A DNA stretch of 64,000 nucleotides from JBGRPZ01 sp041725955 (GTDB lineage Bacteria > Bacteroidota > Bacteroidia > Bacteroidales > JBGRPZ01): NCBI GenBank assembly GCA_041725955.1, contig JBGRQE010000005.1, positions 1 through 64,000 of the forward strand. Reading direction: 5' to 3'. The position numbers and the translations under genes are program-made. Under the pieces are notes generated by a model. That model had not been told where the DNA came from. It did no database searches and was given only the letters and a program-made list of their open reading frames with translations. This document shows positions 8,356 through 16,606 of this stretch, piece after piece (position 1 is the stretch's first letter; each line of letters opens with the position of its first letter).

Positions 8356-9822
8356 TTGGAAAACGTAAATTCAGTAAGCAAAAAAGCATTGATTATAAAT
8401 CTCAACGATTCAATATTTGGAACTTTTGCAGAGATTGGTGGTGGACAAGAAACTGTAAGATATTTTTTCCGAGCAGGAGGAGCATCTACTACCATTGCAA
8501 AATCTATATCAGCATACGACAAAGCGTTCAGCGATCAAATATATAATAAAGGAAGTAAAAGCAGATATGTATGCGAATATAGGCTAAAGCAAATGCTAAA
8601 GACCGAATATAGTGAGACCATTTCTATAATCGAAAACAAACAAAAAGAGAACATAAATCTCTTCACCTTTGCAAACACTGTAGAGACCATAAACTTTCAG
8701 AAAAATAATCGAAGCCATGGGTGGTTAGGTATTAGGTATCATATAAATAATCAAACATCTTATAACGAAGTTATTTTACACATTAACTTATTAGAAAAAG
8801 ATGCCATATTACAACAAAAAACAATAGGAGTTATTGGTGTTAATCTGATTTATGCCTGCTTTTACTACTACGACTCACCAAAAACTTTTCTTCAATCTCT
8901 TATGGATGATCTAGATTCTTCAAGAATTCAGATTGACATGATCAGGATGACAGGGCCCGATTTAAACTATATTGACAACAGGTTGTTAGCAGTTCAATTG
9001 GTAAAGGAAAAAATGACTCCTGCAGCACTTTTTGATCGACATGGACAAGTACAGCAACCTCACGATATGCTTTACCGAAAAAACATGATGGTATTCAGAG
9101 GCAATTTCCGTCCGATTACTTATGTAGGCTTCAATATGCTGAAATCAGCTTATGCTATTTTCAAGAAAGATGAAGATCATAACAAATTAAACACTCTCGC
9201 TCTTTGTGAAATGACATTAAATAATTTACTTGAAAAAGATGGCGAAATAGACGAAAGAGATTTTCTAGATCGGGTGAATATATTGAATGGAATGGGGCAA
9301 AATGTGATGGTAACCAACTTCAAGGAATACTATAAGTTAGTGGGCTTTTTTTCTTCTTTCAAAATCAAAAATATACGTATTGTAATTGGTATACCAACAT
9401 TTACCAAAGTCTTAAACGAGAAGTATTACAAAGAATTACCTGGAGGAATACTTGAAGCATTTGGAAGCTTGTTTATTCAGAACATGAAAATGTATTTATA
9501 TCCTACAATTGATGAGAATGACAATATAGTTACTATCGACAAACTTCAATTCCCCGAACATATAAATACACTATTAAAATATCTTCAACAAACACGAAAA
9601 ATAATTCAAATCACAAAGGTTCGTAAAGATTTTCTTGGAATAGATTCTAAAGAAATATTGTATATGATTCAAAACAACATTTCTGGCTGGGAGTTAAAAG
9701 TTCCTGTATATATAGAAGAGTATATAAAAAGAAATCGATTATTTTGCTATGAAGGAGATCAGAAACTAATTAATAAGAAAGAAAGAGAAAAAATTCATTG
9801 CAGAAAACCTTCAATGGAATAA
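8356..9822 (+). CDS. Conserved protein of unknown function (FAEIGGGQET family)
   Basis: I recognise the family but not a function. The N-terminus LNDSIFGTFAEIGGGQET followed by FFRAGGASTTIAKS and SAYDKAFSDQIY is strongly conserved in distant bacteria, where, from memory, records carry unsupported names. No signal peptide, membrane segment or known domain is visible in 488 residues, so a cytosolic enzyme or scaffold is likely. The conserved Gly-rich and Asp/His-rich stretches (DRHGQVQQPHD about 235) hint at catalysis. The only plausible start is a TTG at 8356, since a stop lies five codons upstream and no ATG precedes the conserved motif. It is followed 34 bases later by rarA, possibly with a separate promoter overlapping its stop. 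Confidence 0.8.
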   Translation: MENVNSVSKKALIINLNDSIFGTFAEIGGGQETVRYFFRAGGASTTIAKSISAYDKAFSDQIYNKGSKSRYVCEYRLKQMLKTEYSETISIIENKQKENINLFTFANTVETINFQKNNRSHGWLGIRYHINNQTSYNEVILHINLLEKDAILQQKTIGVIGVNLIYACFYYYDSPKTFLQSLMDDLDSSRIQIDMIRMTGPDLNYIDNRLLAVQLVKEKMTPAALFDRHGQVQQPHDMLYRKNMMVFRGNFRPITYVGFNMLKSAYAIFKKDEDHNKLNTLALCEMTLNNLLEKDGEIDERDFLDRVNILNGMGQNVMVTNFKEYYKLVGFFSSFKIKNIRIVIGIPTFTKVLNEKYYKELPGGILEAFGSLFIQNMKMYLYPTIDENDNIVTIDKLQFPEHINTLLKYLQQTRKIIQITKVRKDFLGIDSKEILYMIQNNISGWELKVPVYIEEYIKRNRLFCYEGDQKLINKKEREKIHCRKPSME

Positions 9823-9827
9823 TTTTG
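9820..9827 (+). promoter_or_regulatory. -7 promoter box of rarA
   Basis: TAATTTTG matches TAnnTTTG, overlaps the stop codon of the upstream gene and lies 29 bases before the rarA ATG. Confidence 0.35.
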
Positions 9828-9856
9828 TAATTCACAACTTCAAAAATGCATCAAGA

Positions 9857-11128
9857 ATGAAAAACAACCTGCCACTTGCAGAAGAATTACGACCAAAGTC
9901 ATTGGATGAATATATAGGCCAGGAACATCTACTTGGAGAAAATGCCATACTAAGAAAAATAATTCAATCAGGGCGAATTCCTTCTATGATTCTTTGGGGA
10001 CCTCCAGGGGTAGGAAAAACTACAATTGCCGAAATCATAGCTCAAAAACAAAAAGCTCCATTCTTTAGTCTTTCAGCTGTAAGCAGCGGTGTAAAAGATG
10101 TTAGACAAGTTATTGAAAAAGCCAAAGCCAGTTATCAAACCTGTTTACTCTTTATCGATGAAATTCATAGATTCAGTAAAGCTCAACAAGACTCATTACT
10201 AAATGCAGTAGAAAAAGGAATTATTACCTTAATTGGTGCTACAACAGAGAATCCTTCCTTTGAAGTAATCTCTCCTCTCTTAAGTCGGTGTCAAGTTTTT
10301 ATTTTAGAATCCTTAAATGCAGACAATCTAAAAAATCTAATTCATCAGGGAATAAACCATTTAAAAGAAAGACATAAAAGAGAAATCAGCATAAAAGAAT
10401 ATGATGCAATTATGCGAATTTCAGGAGGTGACGCTAGGAAATTATATAATGCTTTGGAGTTAATTATCTCTAACCTTATTGATGAAGAAACCATTGTAAT
10501 AACCAATCAGAAAGTATCACAGATCATTCAAAAAAATTTAAGTTTTTATGATAAAGAAGGAGAAATGCATTATGATATAATCTCTGCATTTATAAAATCA
10601 ATTAGAGGTAGCGATCCAAATGCAGCAGTATACTGGCTTGCAAGAATGGTAGATGCAGGAGAAGAACCTAAATTTATAGCCCGAAGACTAATCATTCTTG
10701 CATCTGAAGACATAGGTCTGGCAAATCCAAATGCACTGCTTATGGCCAATACATGCTTTGATAGCATACAGAAAATAGGATGGCCTGAAGCTAGAATAAT
10801 TTTGGCACAAACATGTATCTATCTGGCTACTTCACCAAAAAGCAATAGTGCTTATATGGCTATAAACCATGCTCAAAGTATAGTAAAAGAAAAAGGAAAC
10901 TTGGGTGTCCCTCTACATCTACGAAATGCTCCTACCAAACTTATGAAAGATATAGGTTATGGTAAAGAATATAAATATTCGCACAACTTTCCCAATCATT
11001 TTGTAGAGCAAGAGTTTTTGCCCGAGCAAATTTCAGGGAGCAGTTTTTATGAGGCAGCCAATAACTCCAGAGAAACCAAAACAAAAGAATACATGAAATT
11101 CTTATGGAAAGAAAAATATAAGTTTTAA
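9857..11128 (+). CDS. rarA: Replication-associated recombination protein A (MgsA/RarA AAA+ ATPase)
   Basis: RarA is a clamp-loader-like AAA+ ATPase that acts at stalled replication forks. The 423-residue protein begins LAEELRPKSLDEYIGQEHL. It has Walker A GPPGVGKTT (48-56), Walker B LLFIDEIHRF (about 96-105), sensor 1 GATTENPSF, the arginine-finger stretch SPLLSRC and the C-terminal tetramerisation region (DPNAAVYWLARMVDAGEEP...RRLIILASEDIGLANP). Length is normal for the family. The name MgsA is also used for this gene; it must not be confused with methylglyoxal synthase at 16038-16541. Confidence 0.96.
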   Translation: MKNNLPLAEELRPKSLDEYIGQEHLLGENAILRKIIQSGRIPSMILWGPPGVGKTTIAEIIAQKQKAPFFSLSAVSSGVKDVRQVIEKAKASYQTCLLFIDEIHRFSKAQQDSLLNAVEKGIITLIGATTENPSFEVISPLLSRCQVFILESLNADNLKNLIHQGINHLKERHKREISIKEYDAIMRISGGDARKLYNALELIISNLIDEETIVITNQKVSQIIQKNLSFYDKEGEMHYDIISAFIKSIRGSDPNAAVYWLARMVDAGEEPKFIARRLIILASEDIGLANPNALLMANTCFDSIQKIGWPEARIILAQTCIYLATSPKSNSAYMAINHAQSIVKEKGNLGVPLHLRNAPTKLMKDIGYGKEYKYSHNFPNHFVEQEFLPEQISGSSFYEAANNSRETKTKEYMKFLWKEKYKF

Positions 11129-11144
11129 GCTACTTAATTATATA

Positions 11145-11192
11145 AAAGCAAAAGGGGGATTGTTAAATTTTAACTGTCCCCCCTTTTGCTTT
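11145..11192. terminator. Bidirectional terminator between rarA and nspC
   Basis: AAAGCAAAAGGGGG at 11145-11158 pairs perfectly with CCCCCTTTTGCTTT at 11179-11192 around a 20-base loop. A-rich and T-rich flanks suit termination on both strands. Confidence 0.8.
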
Positions 11193-11198
11193 AAAATA

Positions 11199-12338
11199 TC
11201 ATGATAATCTCCCCTTATAATCTTGATAGTCGAATTTTTTCACAAGCTTAAAATTTCCTTCCAGGTCAATAACACCTATTGATGGATGCTCTATACCATT
11301 AAAGGTGGTAGTTTTGACCATGGTATAATGAATCATGTCTTCAAAGATCAAAGAATCTCCAATTTGCAATTCTTTGTCAAACGTCCATGATTCCATGAAG
11401 TCTCCTGCAAGACAGCTATTTCCTCCAAGACGATATTTATAATTTAAATCACCATTTATTTTTGCTCCTCTAACTTCTGGTTTATAAGGCATTTCCAAAC
11501 AATCTGGCATATGAGCAGAAAATGAAACATCCAAAATTGCAGTTTTTGTATAATGATTATCAACAACATCCATTACTGTTGAATGCAGAAAGCCTGTTTC
11601 CCATCCAAAAGCACTCCCTGGTTCTAAAATAACATGTAAATGGGAATGCCTTTCCTTAAAATCTCTGAGAACAGAGATCAGATGTTCAATATTATAATCT
11701 TTACGGGTCATCAAATGCCCACCTCCAAAATTAACCCATTTTAATTGCTCAAAAAACTTACCACATTTCTCTTCAAAAACACGAAGTGTTTTCTCAGTAT
11801 CTTCCGCAGAAGACTCACATAAAGAATGAAAATGAAGACCTTCAATTTCCTTAGGTAACTTTTGCAAATTATCCACCCAAACTCCAAGTCGAGATTCAAC
11901 AGAACATGGATTATACAATTCAGTTTCTACTTCTGAATATCCATGATTTACCCTTAAGCCCATAGATATTTTACGGGGATATTTCTTTACCTGCGGACAA
12001 AAACGCTTAAACTGTGCAAGAGAATTAAAAGTTATATGACTTGAATAACTTAGAATTTCTTCAAATTCATATGGTTTATAAACGACACAATATGTATGTG
12101 CCAAAGCTCCCATTTCTTCAAAAGACAATCGGGCTTCGTGCAAAGAACTTGCAGTTGCCGAAGAGATATATTTCCTGACAATAGGAAAAGTACTCCACAT
12201 TGCAAATCCTTTAAAAGCAAGAATCACCTGTACTCCTGCACGATCCATTACCATTCGTATAAGCTTCAAATTAGCTAATAACTTCTCCTCTTCCAAAACA
12301 TAACATGGAGAAGGTAATTTACTGAAATCAATAGTCAT
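11199..12338 (-). CDS. nspC: Carboxynorspermidine/carboxyspermidine decarboxylase
   Basis: NspC is a PLP-dependent alanine-racemase-fold decarboxylase that releases CO2 from carboxyspermidine or carboxynorspermidine, giving spermidine or norspermidine. The 379-residue protein has the PLP lysine K43 in ILAFKGFAMW. Other hallmarks are SSLHEARLSFEEMG, GLRVNHGYSEVE, GLHFHSLCESSAED, WVNFGGGHL and the C-terminal GNSCLAGDFM with catalytic Cys. It lies 77 bases downstream of, and on the same strand as, the matching dehydrogenase. Together they form the aspartate-semialdehyde-dependent polyamine route. In gut Bacteroidota this route makes spermidine from putrescine; I infer the same here. Confidence 0.95.
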   Translation of the reverse strand: MTIDFSKLPSPCYVLEEEKLLANLKLIRMVMDRAGVQVILAFKGFAMWSTFPIVRKYISSATASSLHEARLSFEEMGALAHTYCVVYKPYEFEEILSYSSHITFNSLAQFKRFCPQVKKYPRKISMGLRVNHGYSEVETELYNPCSVESRLGVWVDNLQKLPKEIEGLHFHSLCESSAEDTEKTLRVFEEKCGKFFEQLKWVNFGGGHLMTRKDYNIEHLISVLRDFKERHSHLHVILEPGSAFGWETGFLHSTVMDVVDNHYTKTAILDVSFSAHMPDCLEMPYKPEVRGAKINGDLNYKYRLGGNSCLAGDFMESWTFDKELQIGDSLIFEDMIHYTMVKTTTFNGIEHPSIGVIDLEGNFKLVKKFDYQDYKGRLS

Positions 12339-12415
12339 GAAAATCCAACATAAAAAAAGGATGTTTATTTCAGAAAATATCTAAAAAAACACCCTAATTC
12401 TCAATTATTTATTTC

Positions 12416-13609
12416 TTATAATTCTATATCCAGATCATGTTTTTCAACCCATGGTAAACCAAGTTTATTCAACTCATCCATAAATGGATCTGGATTAAAT
12501 TCTTCAACATTTAATACACCAGAATCATTCCATAAACCTTTAAGATACATCATTGCACCAATAGTTGCAGGAACCCCTGTTGTATAACTTACCCCCTGAG
12601 CACCAGTTTCTTCATAAGCCTTTTGGTGACTACAGTTATTATAGATATAATAAGTCTTTTCTTTACCGTCTTTTATACCTCGAATACGACACCCAATTGA
12701 AGTTTCACCTACATAATTTTCTCCAAGCTCACCAGGATCTGGTAATACAGCTTTTAAAAACTGAATAGGAACAATTTCTTTACCTTCATAAATAATTGGA
12801 TCTATCCGAGCCATTCCAATATTCTGAATAACTCTAAGGTGAGTCAAATATTCCTGACCAAAAGTCATCCAAAAACGGGCACGTTTTATTGTTGGGAAGT
12901 TTTTAACTAACGACTCTAGCTCTTCATGATAAATCAAATAAGATTCTTTTTCTCCAATGCTAGGATAATTTAATGGTTTATGAATTTCATGAGGTTCGGT
13001 ATAAATCCACTGACCATTCTCCCAATACTTCCCTTTTTGGGTTACCTCGCGGATATTAATCTCCGGATTGAAATTGGTAGCAAAAGCTTTACCATGATCT
13101 CCTCCATTACAATCAACAATATCTAAATAATGGATTTCATCAAAATGGTGCTTTGCTGCATAAGCAGTAAAAATACTAGTTACTCCTGGATCAAAACCGC
13201 ATCCTAAGATAGCTGTAAGTCCAGCTTTCTCAAATTTATCTTTATAAGCCCATTGCCATTTATATTCATACTTTGCTTCATCCTTAGGCTCATAATTTGC
13301 TGTATCCAAATAACTCACCCCTGTTTCAAGGCAAGCATCCATAATGGTCAAATCTTGATAAGGAAGAGCTACATTAACTACCAAATCAGGTTGAAATTTA
13401 TTTATCAATTCAACGAGTTCTGGTACATTATCGGCATCTACTTGTGCAGTTGAAAACCTATCAGAACCAATAGCATCAACAATAGCATCACATTTTGACT
13501 TTGTTCTACTGGCAAGTAAAACTTCTTCAAAAACTTCAGGAAGCTGAGCCATCTTATGAGCAACAACAGTTCCAACGCCTCCGGCACCAATAACTAAAAC
13601 CTTTCCCAT
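12416..13609 (-). CDS. Carboxy(nor)spermidine synthase (saccharopine dehydrogenase-like)
   Basis: The enzyme condenses aspartate semialdehyde with a diamine (putrescine or diaminopropane) and reduces the Schiff base with NAD(P)H. The N-terminal Rossmann motif VIGAGGVGTVV (5-15) is intact. The core has NVALPYQDLTIMDACLETGVSYLDTANYEP and GCGFDPGVTSIFTAYA, typical of the saccharopine dehydrogenase/CANSDH family. Length 397 is usual. It is the first gene of the pair with nspC and has its own upstream region toward 13847. Its pairing with a decarboxylase of the same route makes lysine metabolism an unlikely alternative. Confidence 0.93.
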   Translation of the reverse strand: MGKVLVIGAGGVGTVVAHKMAQLPEVFEEVLLASRTKSKCDAIVDAIGSDRFSTAQVDADNVPELVELINKFQPDLVVNVALPYQDLTIMDACLETGVSYLDTANYEPKDEAKYEYKWQWAYKDKFEKAGLTAILGCGFDPGVTSIFTAYAAKHHFDEIHYLDIVDCNGGDHGKAFATNFNPEINIREVTQKGKYWENGQWIYTEPHEIHKPLNYPSIGEKESYLIYHEELESLVKNFPTIKRARFWMTFGQEYLTHLRVIQNIGMARIDPIIYEGKEIVPIQFLKAVLPDPGELGENYVGETSIGCRIRGIKDGKEKTYYIYNNCSHQKAYEETGAQGVSYTTGVPATIGAMMYLKGLWNDSGVLNVEEFNPDPFMDELNKLGLPWVEKHDLDIEL

Positions 13610-13847
13610 TTTTCTACTTAAATAATTATTGTATTTAAAAAAACCAATTTTAATGGACGCAAAAATAAATAAATTTCAATTTGAAGATCGTATTATTTTT
13701 TACTCCAATTTAACTTTAAACGAAGGGTCTATGTTGCCTAATTATAAAATTTGACACAAAATCGATAAAAGAAAAAAATTAAAGCTTATTTTTATAGTTA
13801 TCTATTAGTACTTTTCTAAAACCAAACTAGAATAACTTAAACGAGCA

Positions 13848-14552
13848 ATGAAACGTCTACATATTTTTCAACATCTAAAAACCAATCAAACTGGCCATGT
13901 AACCCTTTGGGCACAAAAAAGAAATCTGGAAACTACTATATCCACTTTTTTTGATACAGACTATATAATCCCTCCTGCTGATGAAGTTGACGGTTTAGTG
14001 GTACTTGGTGGCCCAATGAGTGTAAATGATGAAGAAAATCACCCTCACCTTATCCAGGAAAAAGCATTTATCAGAGAAATGTATAACTCAGGAAAAAAAA
14101 TATTTGGAATTTGTTTGGGTGCCCAAATGATTGCTAATGCATTCAAAAGCAAAGTCAGCAAGTCTGAAGTTAAAGAAATTGGATGGCACGAAATAAGCCT
14201 AACACCGGAAGGTATAGAATCGCCAATTCTAAAAGATTTCCCGAAGAACTTTTCCAGTTTTCAATTTCATGAAGATACATTTGAACTTCCTGAAGGAGCT
14301 GAATTATTAGCATCAACACCTGAATGCCCTAATCAAGCATATTCCATAAAGGATAAAGTTTTTGCAGTTCAATTTCACCCGGAAATGCAAGAAGACACAG
14401 TTATTAATCTCGCTAATAACTGGTTACCAAAAATGGGAAAAGGCAAAAAGATTCAAGAAGCCGAAGAAATGCTATCTCAATGCAGCCTAATTCCTGAGAA
14501 TCATAAAAGGTTAGAAGATATGCTAGATCGTTTCTTCCTAAAGAACCAGTAA
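13848..14552 (+). CDS. Class I glutamine amidotransferase-like protein
   Basis: A stand-alone GATase1 domain related to the amidotransferase half of GMP synthase. Motifs are VVLGGPMSVND (51-61), the nucleophile elbow GICLGAQ with Cys89, and the His177-x-Glu179 pair in VQFHPEM. The triad is complete, so hydrolysis of glutamine or gamma-glutamyl compounds is possible. No synthetase partner is adjacent. Relatives are often annotated as gamma-glutamyl peptidases or GMP-synthase-like proteins. The gene is monocistronic and ends at a very strong terminator. Confidence 0.85.
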   Translation: MKRLHIFQHLKTNQTGHVTLWAQKRNLETTISTFFDTDYIIPPADEVDGLVVLGGPMSVNDEENHPHLIQEKAFIREMYNSGKKIFGICLGAQMIANAFKSKVSKSEVKEIGWHEISLTPEGIESPILKDFPKNFSSFQFHEDTFELPEGAELLASTPECPNQAYSIKDKVFAVQFHPEMQEDTVINLANNWLPKMGKGKKIQEAEEMLSQCSLIPENHKRLEDMLDRFFLKNQ

Positions 14553-14584
14553 TATATTCAAATAAAACACAACTTATTGAATTC

Positions 14585-14632
14585 AAAAAGGTTGTTGCAA
14601 AGTTTAAAAACACTTTGCAACAACCTTTTTTT
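14585..14632 (+). terminator. Strong intrinsic terminator
   Basis: A 19-bp perfect stem (14585-14603 with 14612-14630) with an 8-base loop and terminal T-run. It shares the GTTGCAA...TTGCAAC theme of the terminator at 6436-6475. Confidence 0.88.
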
Positions 14633-14697
14633 ACATAACAATTATTCATCCATTCAATAAAAAAATCACTAATTTACGCACCTCAAAATTCTTTAGA

Positions 14698-15996
14698 ATG
14701 GACGTAAATCAAAAAATACATAATAGCATTTCAAAAGAGAATCTAATTACCACAAGAAGAGATTTTCATCAATATCCCGAACCAGGTTGGGTTGAATTTA
14801 GAACAGCTTCAATAATTGCTACCAAATTGAGAGACCTGGGATTTACAATCCAAACTGGGAAATCCATAATGGAAGAGAAAGATCGAATGGGTATCCCTAA
14901 TTCAGAAGAATTAAGTACGCATTGGCAAAGAGCTTTATTACAGGGAGGAAACCCTGAATTTATGGAAGCAATGAAAGGTGGTTTTACCGCTGTTGGAGCT
15001 AGTTTATATTGTGGTGACGGACCTATTATTGCAATGAGATTTGATATGGATGCATTGGAAATCGAAGAGGCTTCGGAAGACAATCATCTTCCCAGTCAAA
15101 AAAAATTCCGTTCAAAAAACAAGAGATTTATGCACTGTTGCGGACATGATGGACATTCCGCAATTGGATTAGAGATTGCTAAAGTAATCTCTGAAATTAA
15201 AGAACATCTTAAAGGAACTATCAAACTTATTTTTCAACCTGCAGAAGAAGGAGTAAGAGGAGCGAAATGTATTAGTACAGGAAAATTTCTTGATGATGTA
15301 GACTATATATATGCCTGTCACTTTTGGAGCCAAATGCCACTTAAAAGTATTGTTTGCGGAATGAATGGCACTATGGCTACATCAAAATTTGATGCTATTT
15401 TTCATGGTGCTCCGGCTCATGCGGGTATAGAACCAGAAAAGGGAAACAATGCACTATTGGCAGCAGCCACAGCAACATTAAATTTGCACGCCCTGCCTTC
15501 TTTTAAAGGTAATTGTAGTCTTAATGTTGGCAAACTAATTTCTGGAACAGGTAGGAATATTGTTCCTCCCAAAGCAATACTTTCCTTTGAAACAAGAGGC
15601 ACAAACACAAAATATGATATATTAATTCAGGAAAGGGCATTTCAGATTCTACACACCTCAGCCACTATGCAAAATTGCCAACTTGAAGTCACACCTATGG
15701 GTAGTGCTAAAAGTGTGGAATGTAATCCTGAAATTATACAAATAATAAAAAAATGCTCGGAAGAAATTGATTTCTTTGAAACAATAACCCCTTCAGACAA
15801 AGAAAACCGAGGAAGTGAAGATTTTACTTTTATGATGGAAAAGGTAAAAGCAAATAAAGGAAAAGCTTGTTTTATAGGAATTGGAGCAAATATCAACAAT
15901 CAAGGACATCACACACGACAATTTGATTTCGCAGAAGAAGTTATGGCTCCAACAGTAGAATTATTTGTAAAGATAGCTGTAGAAATAATGAAATAA
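14698..15996 (+). CDS. M20 family amidohydrolase (AbgA-like)
   Basis: A metal-dependent amidohydrolase of 432 residues. Signatures are RRDFHQYPEPGWVEFRTA near the N-terminus, the di-metal site CCGHDGH (about 142-148), the catalytic PAEEG, and AHAGIEPEKGNNAL in the dimerisation domain. The insert between about 55 and 100 (GIPNSEELSTHWQRALLQGG) is shared with aminobenzoyl-glutamate hydrolase subunit A (AbgA) rather than with simple IAA-amino-acid hydrolases. The substrate could be p-aminobenzoyl-glutamate or another N-acyl amino acid. No AbgB or AbgT homologue is adjacent, so the exact role is open. Confidence 0.88.
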   Translation: MDVNQKIHNSISKENLITTRRDFHQYPEPGWVEFRTASIIATKLRDLGFTIQTGKSIMEEKDRMGIPNSEELSTHWQRALLQGGNPEFMEAMKGGFTAVGASLYCGDGPIIAMRFDMDALEIEEASEDNHLPSQKKFRSKNKRFMHCCGHDGHSAIGLEIAKVISEIKEHLKGTIKLIFQPAEEGVRGAKCISTGKFLDDVDYIYACHFWSQMPLKSIVCGMNGTMATSKFDAIFHGAPAHAGIEPEKGNNALLAAATATLNLHALPSFKGNCSLNVGKLISGTGRNIVPPKAILSFETRGTNTKYDILIQERAFQILHTSATMQNCQLEVTPMGSAKSVECNPEIIQIIKKCSEEIDFFETITPSDKENRGSEDFTFMMEKVKANKGKACFIGIGANINNQGHHTRQFDFAEEVMAPTVELFVKIAVEIMK

Positions 15997-16003
15997 CAAA
16001 ATA

Positions 16004-16032
16004 GGGTGAATCAGTACTTTGATTCGCCCCAA
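16004..16032. terminator. Bidirectional terminator
   Basis: GGGTGAATCA (16004-16013) pairs with TGATTCGCCC (16020-16029) with one T-G pair, between two convergent genes. Confidence 0.7.
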
Positions 16033-16037
16033 ATTTC

Positions 16038-16541
16038 TTAATACTCTATTTTTCTGTCAATATAACTCTTAAAATTACCAATCATTGGTTTATATTTCCC
16101 ACTAAATAGTGGTGAGCTTACCAGAAAATCAGCGGTTGATCTGTTATCTGCTGTAGGCACATTATACAACACACTTATTCGAAGTAATGCCTTTACATCA
16201 ACTTCATGAGGTTGAGGAGTCATTGGATCCCATAAGAATATAAATATATCAATAAATCCTTCGGTTATTAAAGTTCCCAACTGCTGATCGCCTCCCAAAG
16301 GACCAGACTTCAAAATAATGATTTCGTAAGGAATACTTTCTCCTGGCTCTAATTTATTCTTAATTGCCTCTTCTACAAGTTTACCTGTAGTTCCTGTACA
16401 AATTAATTGATGACCAATCAATGACTTATAATTATACTCCACCCACTCTATCAATTCTTTTTTTCGATTATCGTGAGCTACTAGCCCTATTCTCTTAACC
16501 CCTTTTGCTAGGTGTTTTCTAATATCATATATACCTGCCAT
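16038..16541 (-). CDS. mgsA: Methylglyoxal synthase
   Basis: The enzyme converts dihydroxyacetone phosphate to methylglyoxal and phosphate, bypassing lower glycolysis when phosphate is short. The 167-residue protein has RIGLVAHDNRKKELIEW (17-33), the phosphate-binding CTGTTGKLVEE, GPLGGDQQLGTLI containing the catalytic Asp, and the C-terminal FLWDPMTPQPHEVDVKALLR. All active-site segments are intact. It diverges from xseA across about 65 bases that contain CACGTG at 16557-16562 and a minus-strand TATATTCG box, so both genes may share control. Confidence 0.96.
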   Translation of the reverse strand: MAGIYDIRKHLAKGVKRIGLVAHDNRKKELIEWVEYNYKSLIGHQLICTGTTGKLVEEAIKNKLEPGESIPYEIIILKSGPLGGDQQLGTLITEGFIDIFIFLWDPMTPQPHEVDVKALLRISVLYNVPTADNRSTADFLVSSPLFSGKYKPMIGNFKSYIDRKIEY

Positions 16542-16572
16542 ATTTCTTTTAATTTCACGTGTCGAATATACA

Positions 16573-16580
16573 TATCTTTG
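16573..16580 (+). promoter_or_regulatory. -7 promoter box of xseAB
   Basis: TATCTTTG matches TAnnTTTG and ends 26 bases before the ATG at 16607. It supports that ATG over an in-frame GTG at 16559 that would lie upstream of the promoter. Confidence 0.5.
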
Positions 16581-16606
16581 CTTACAAAAGTGTTAATTTA
16601 ATATTA

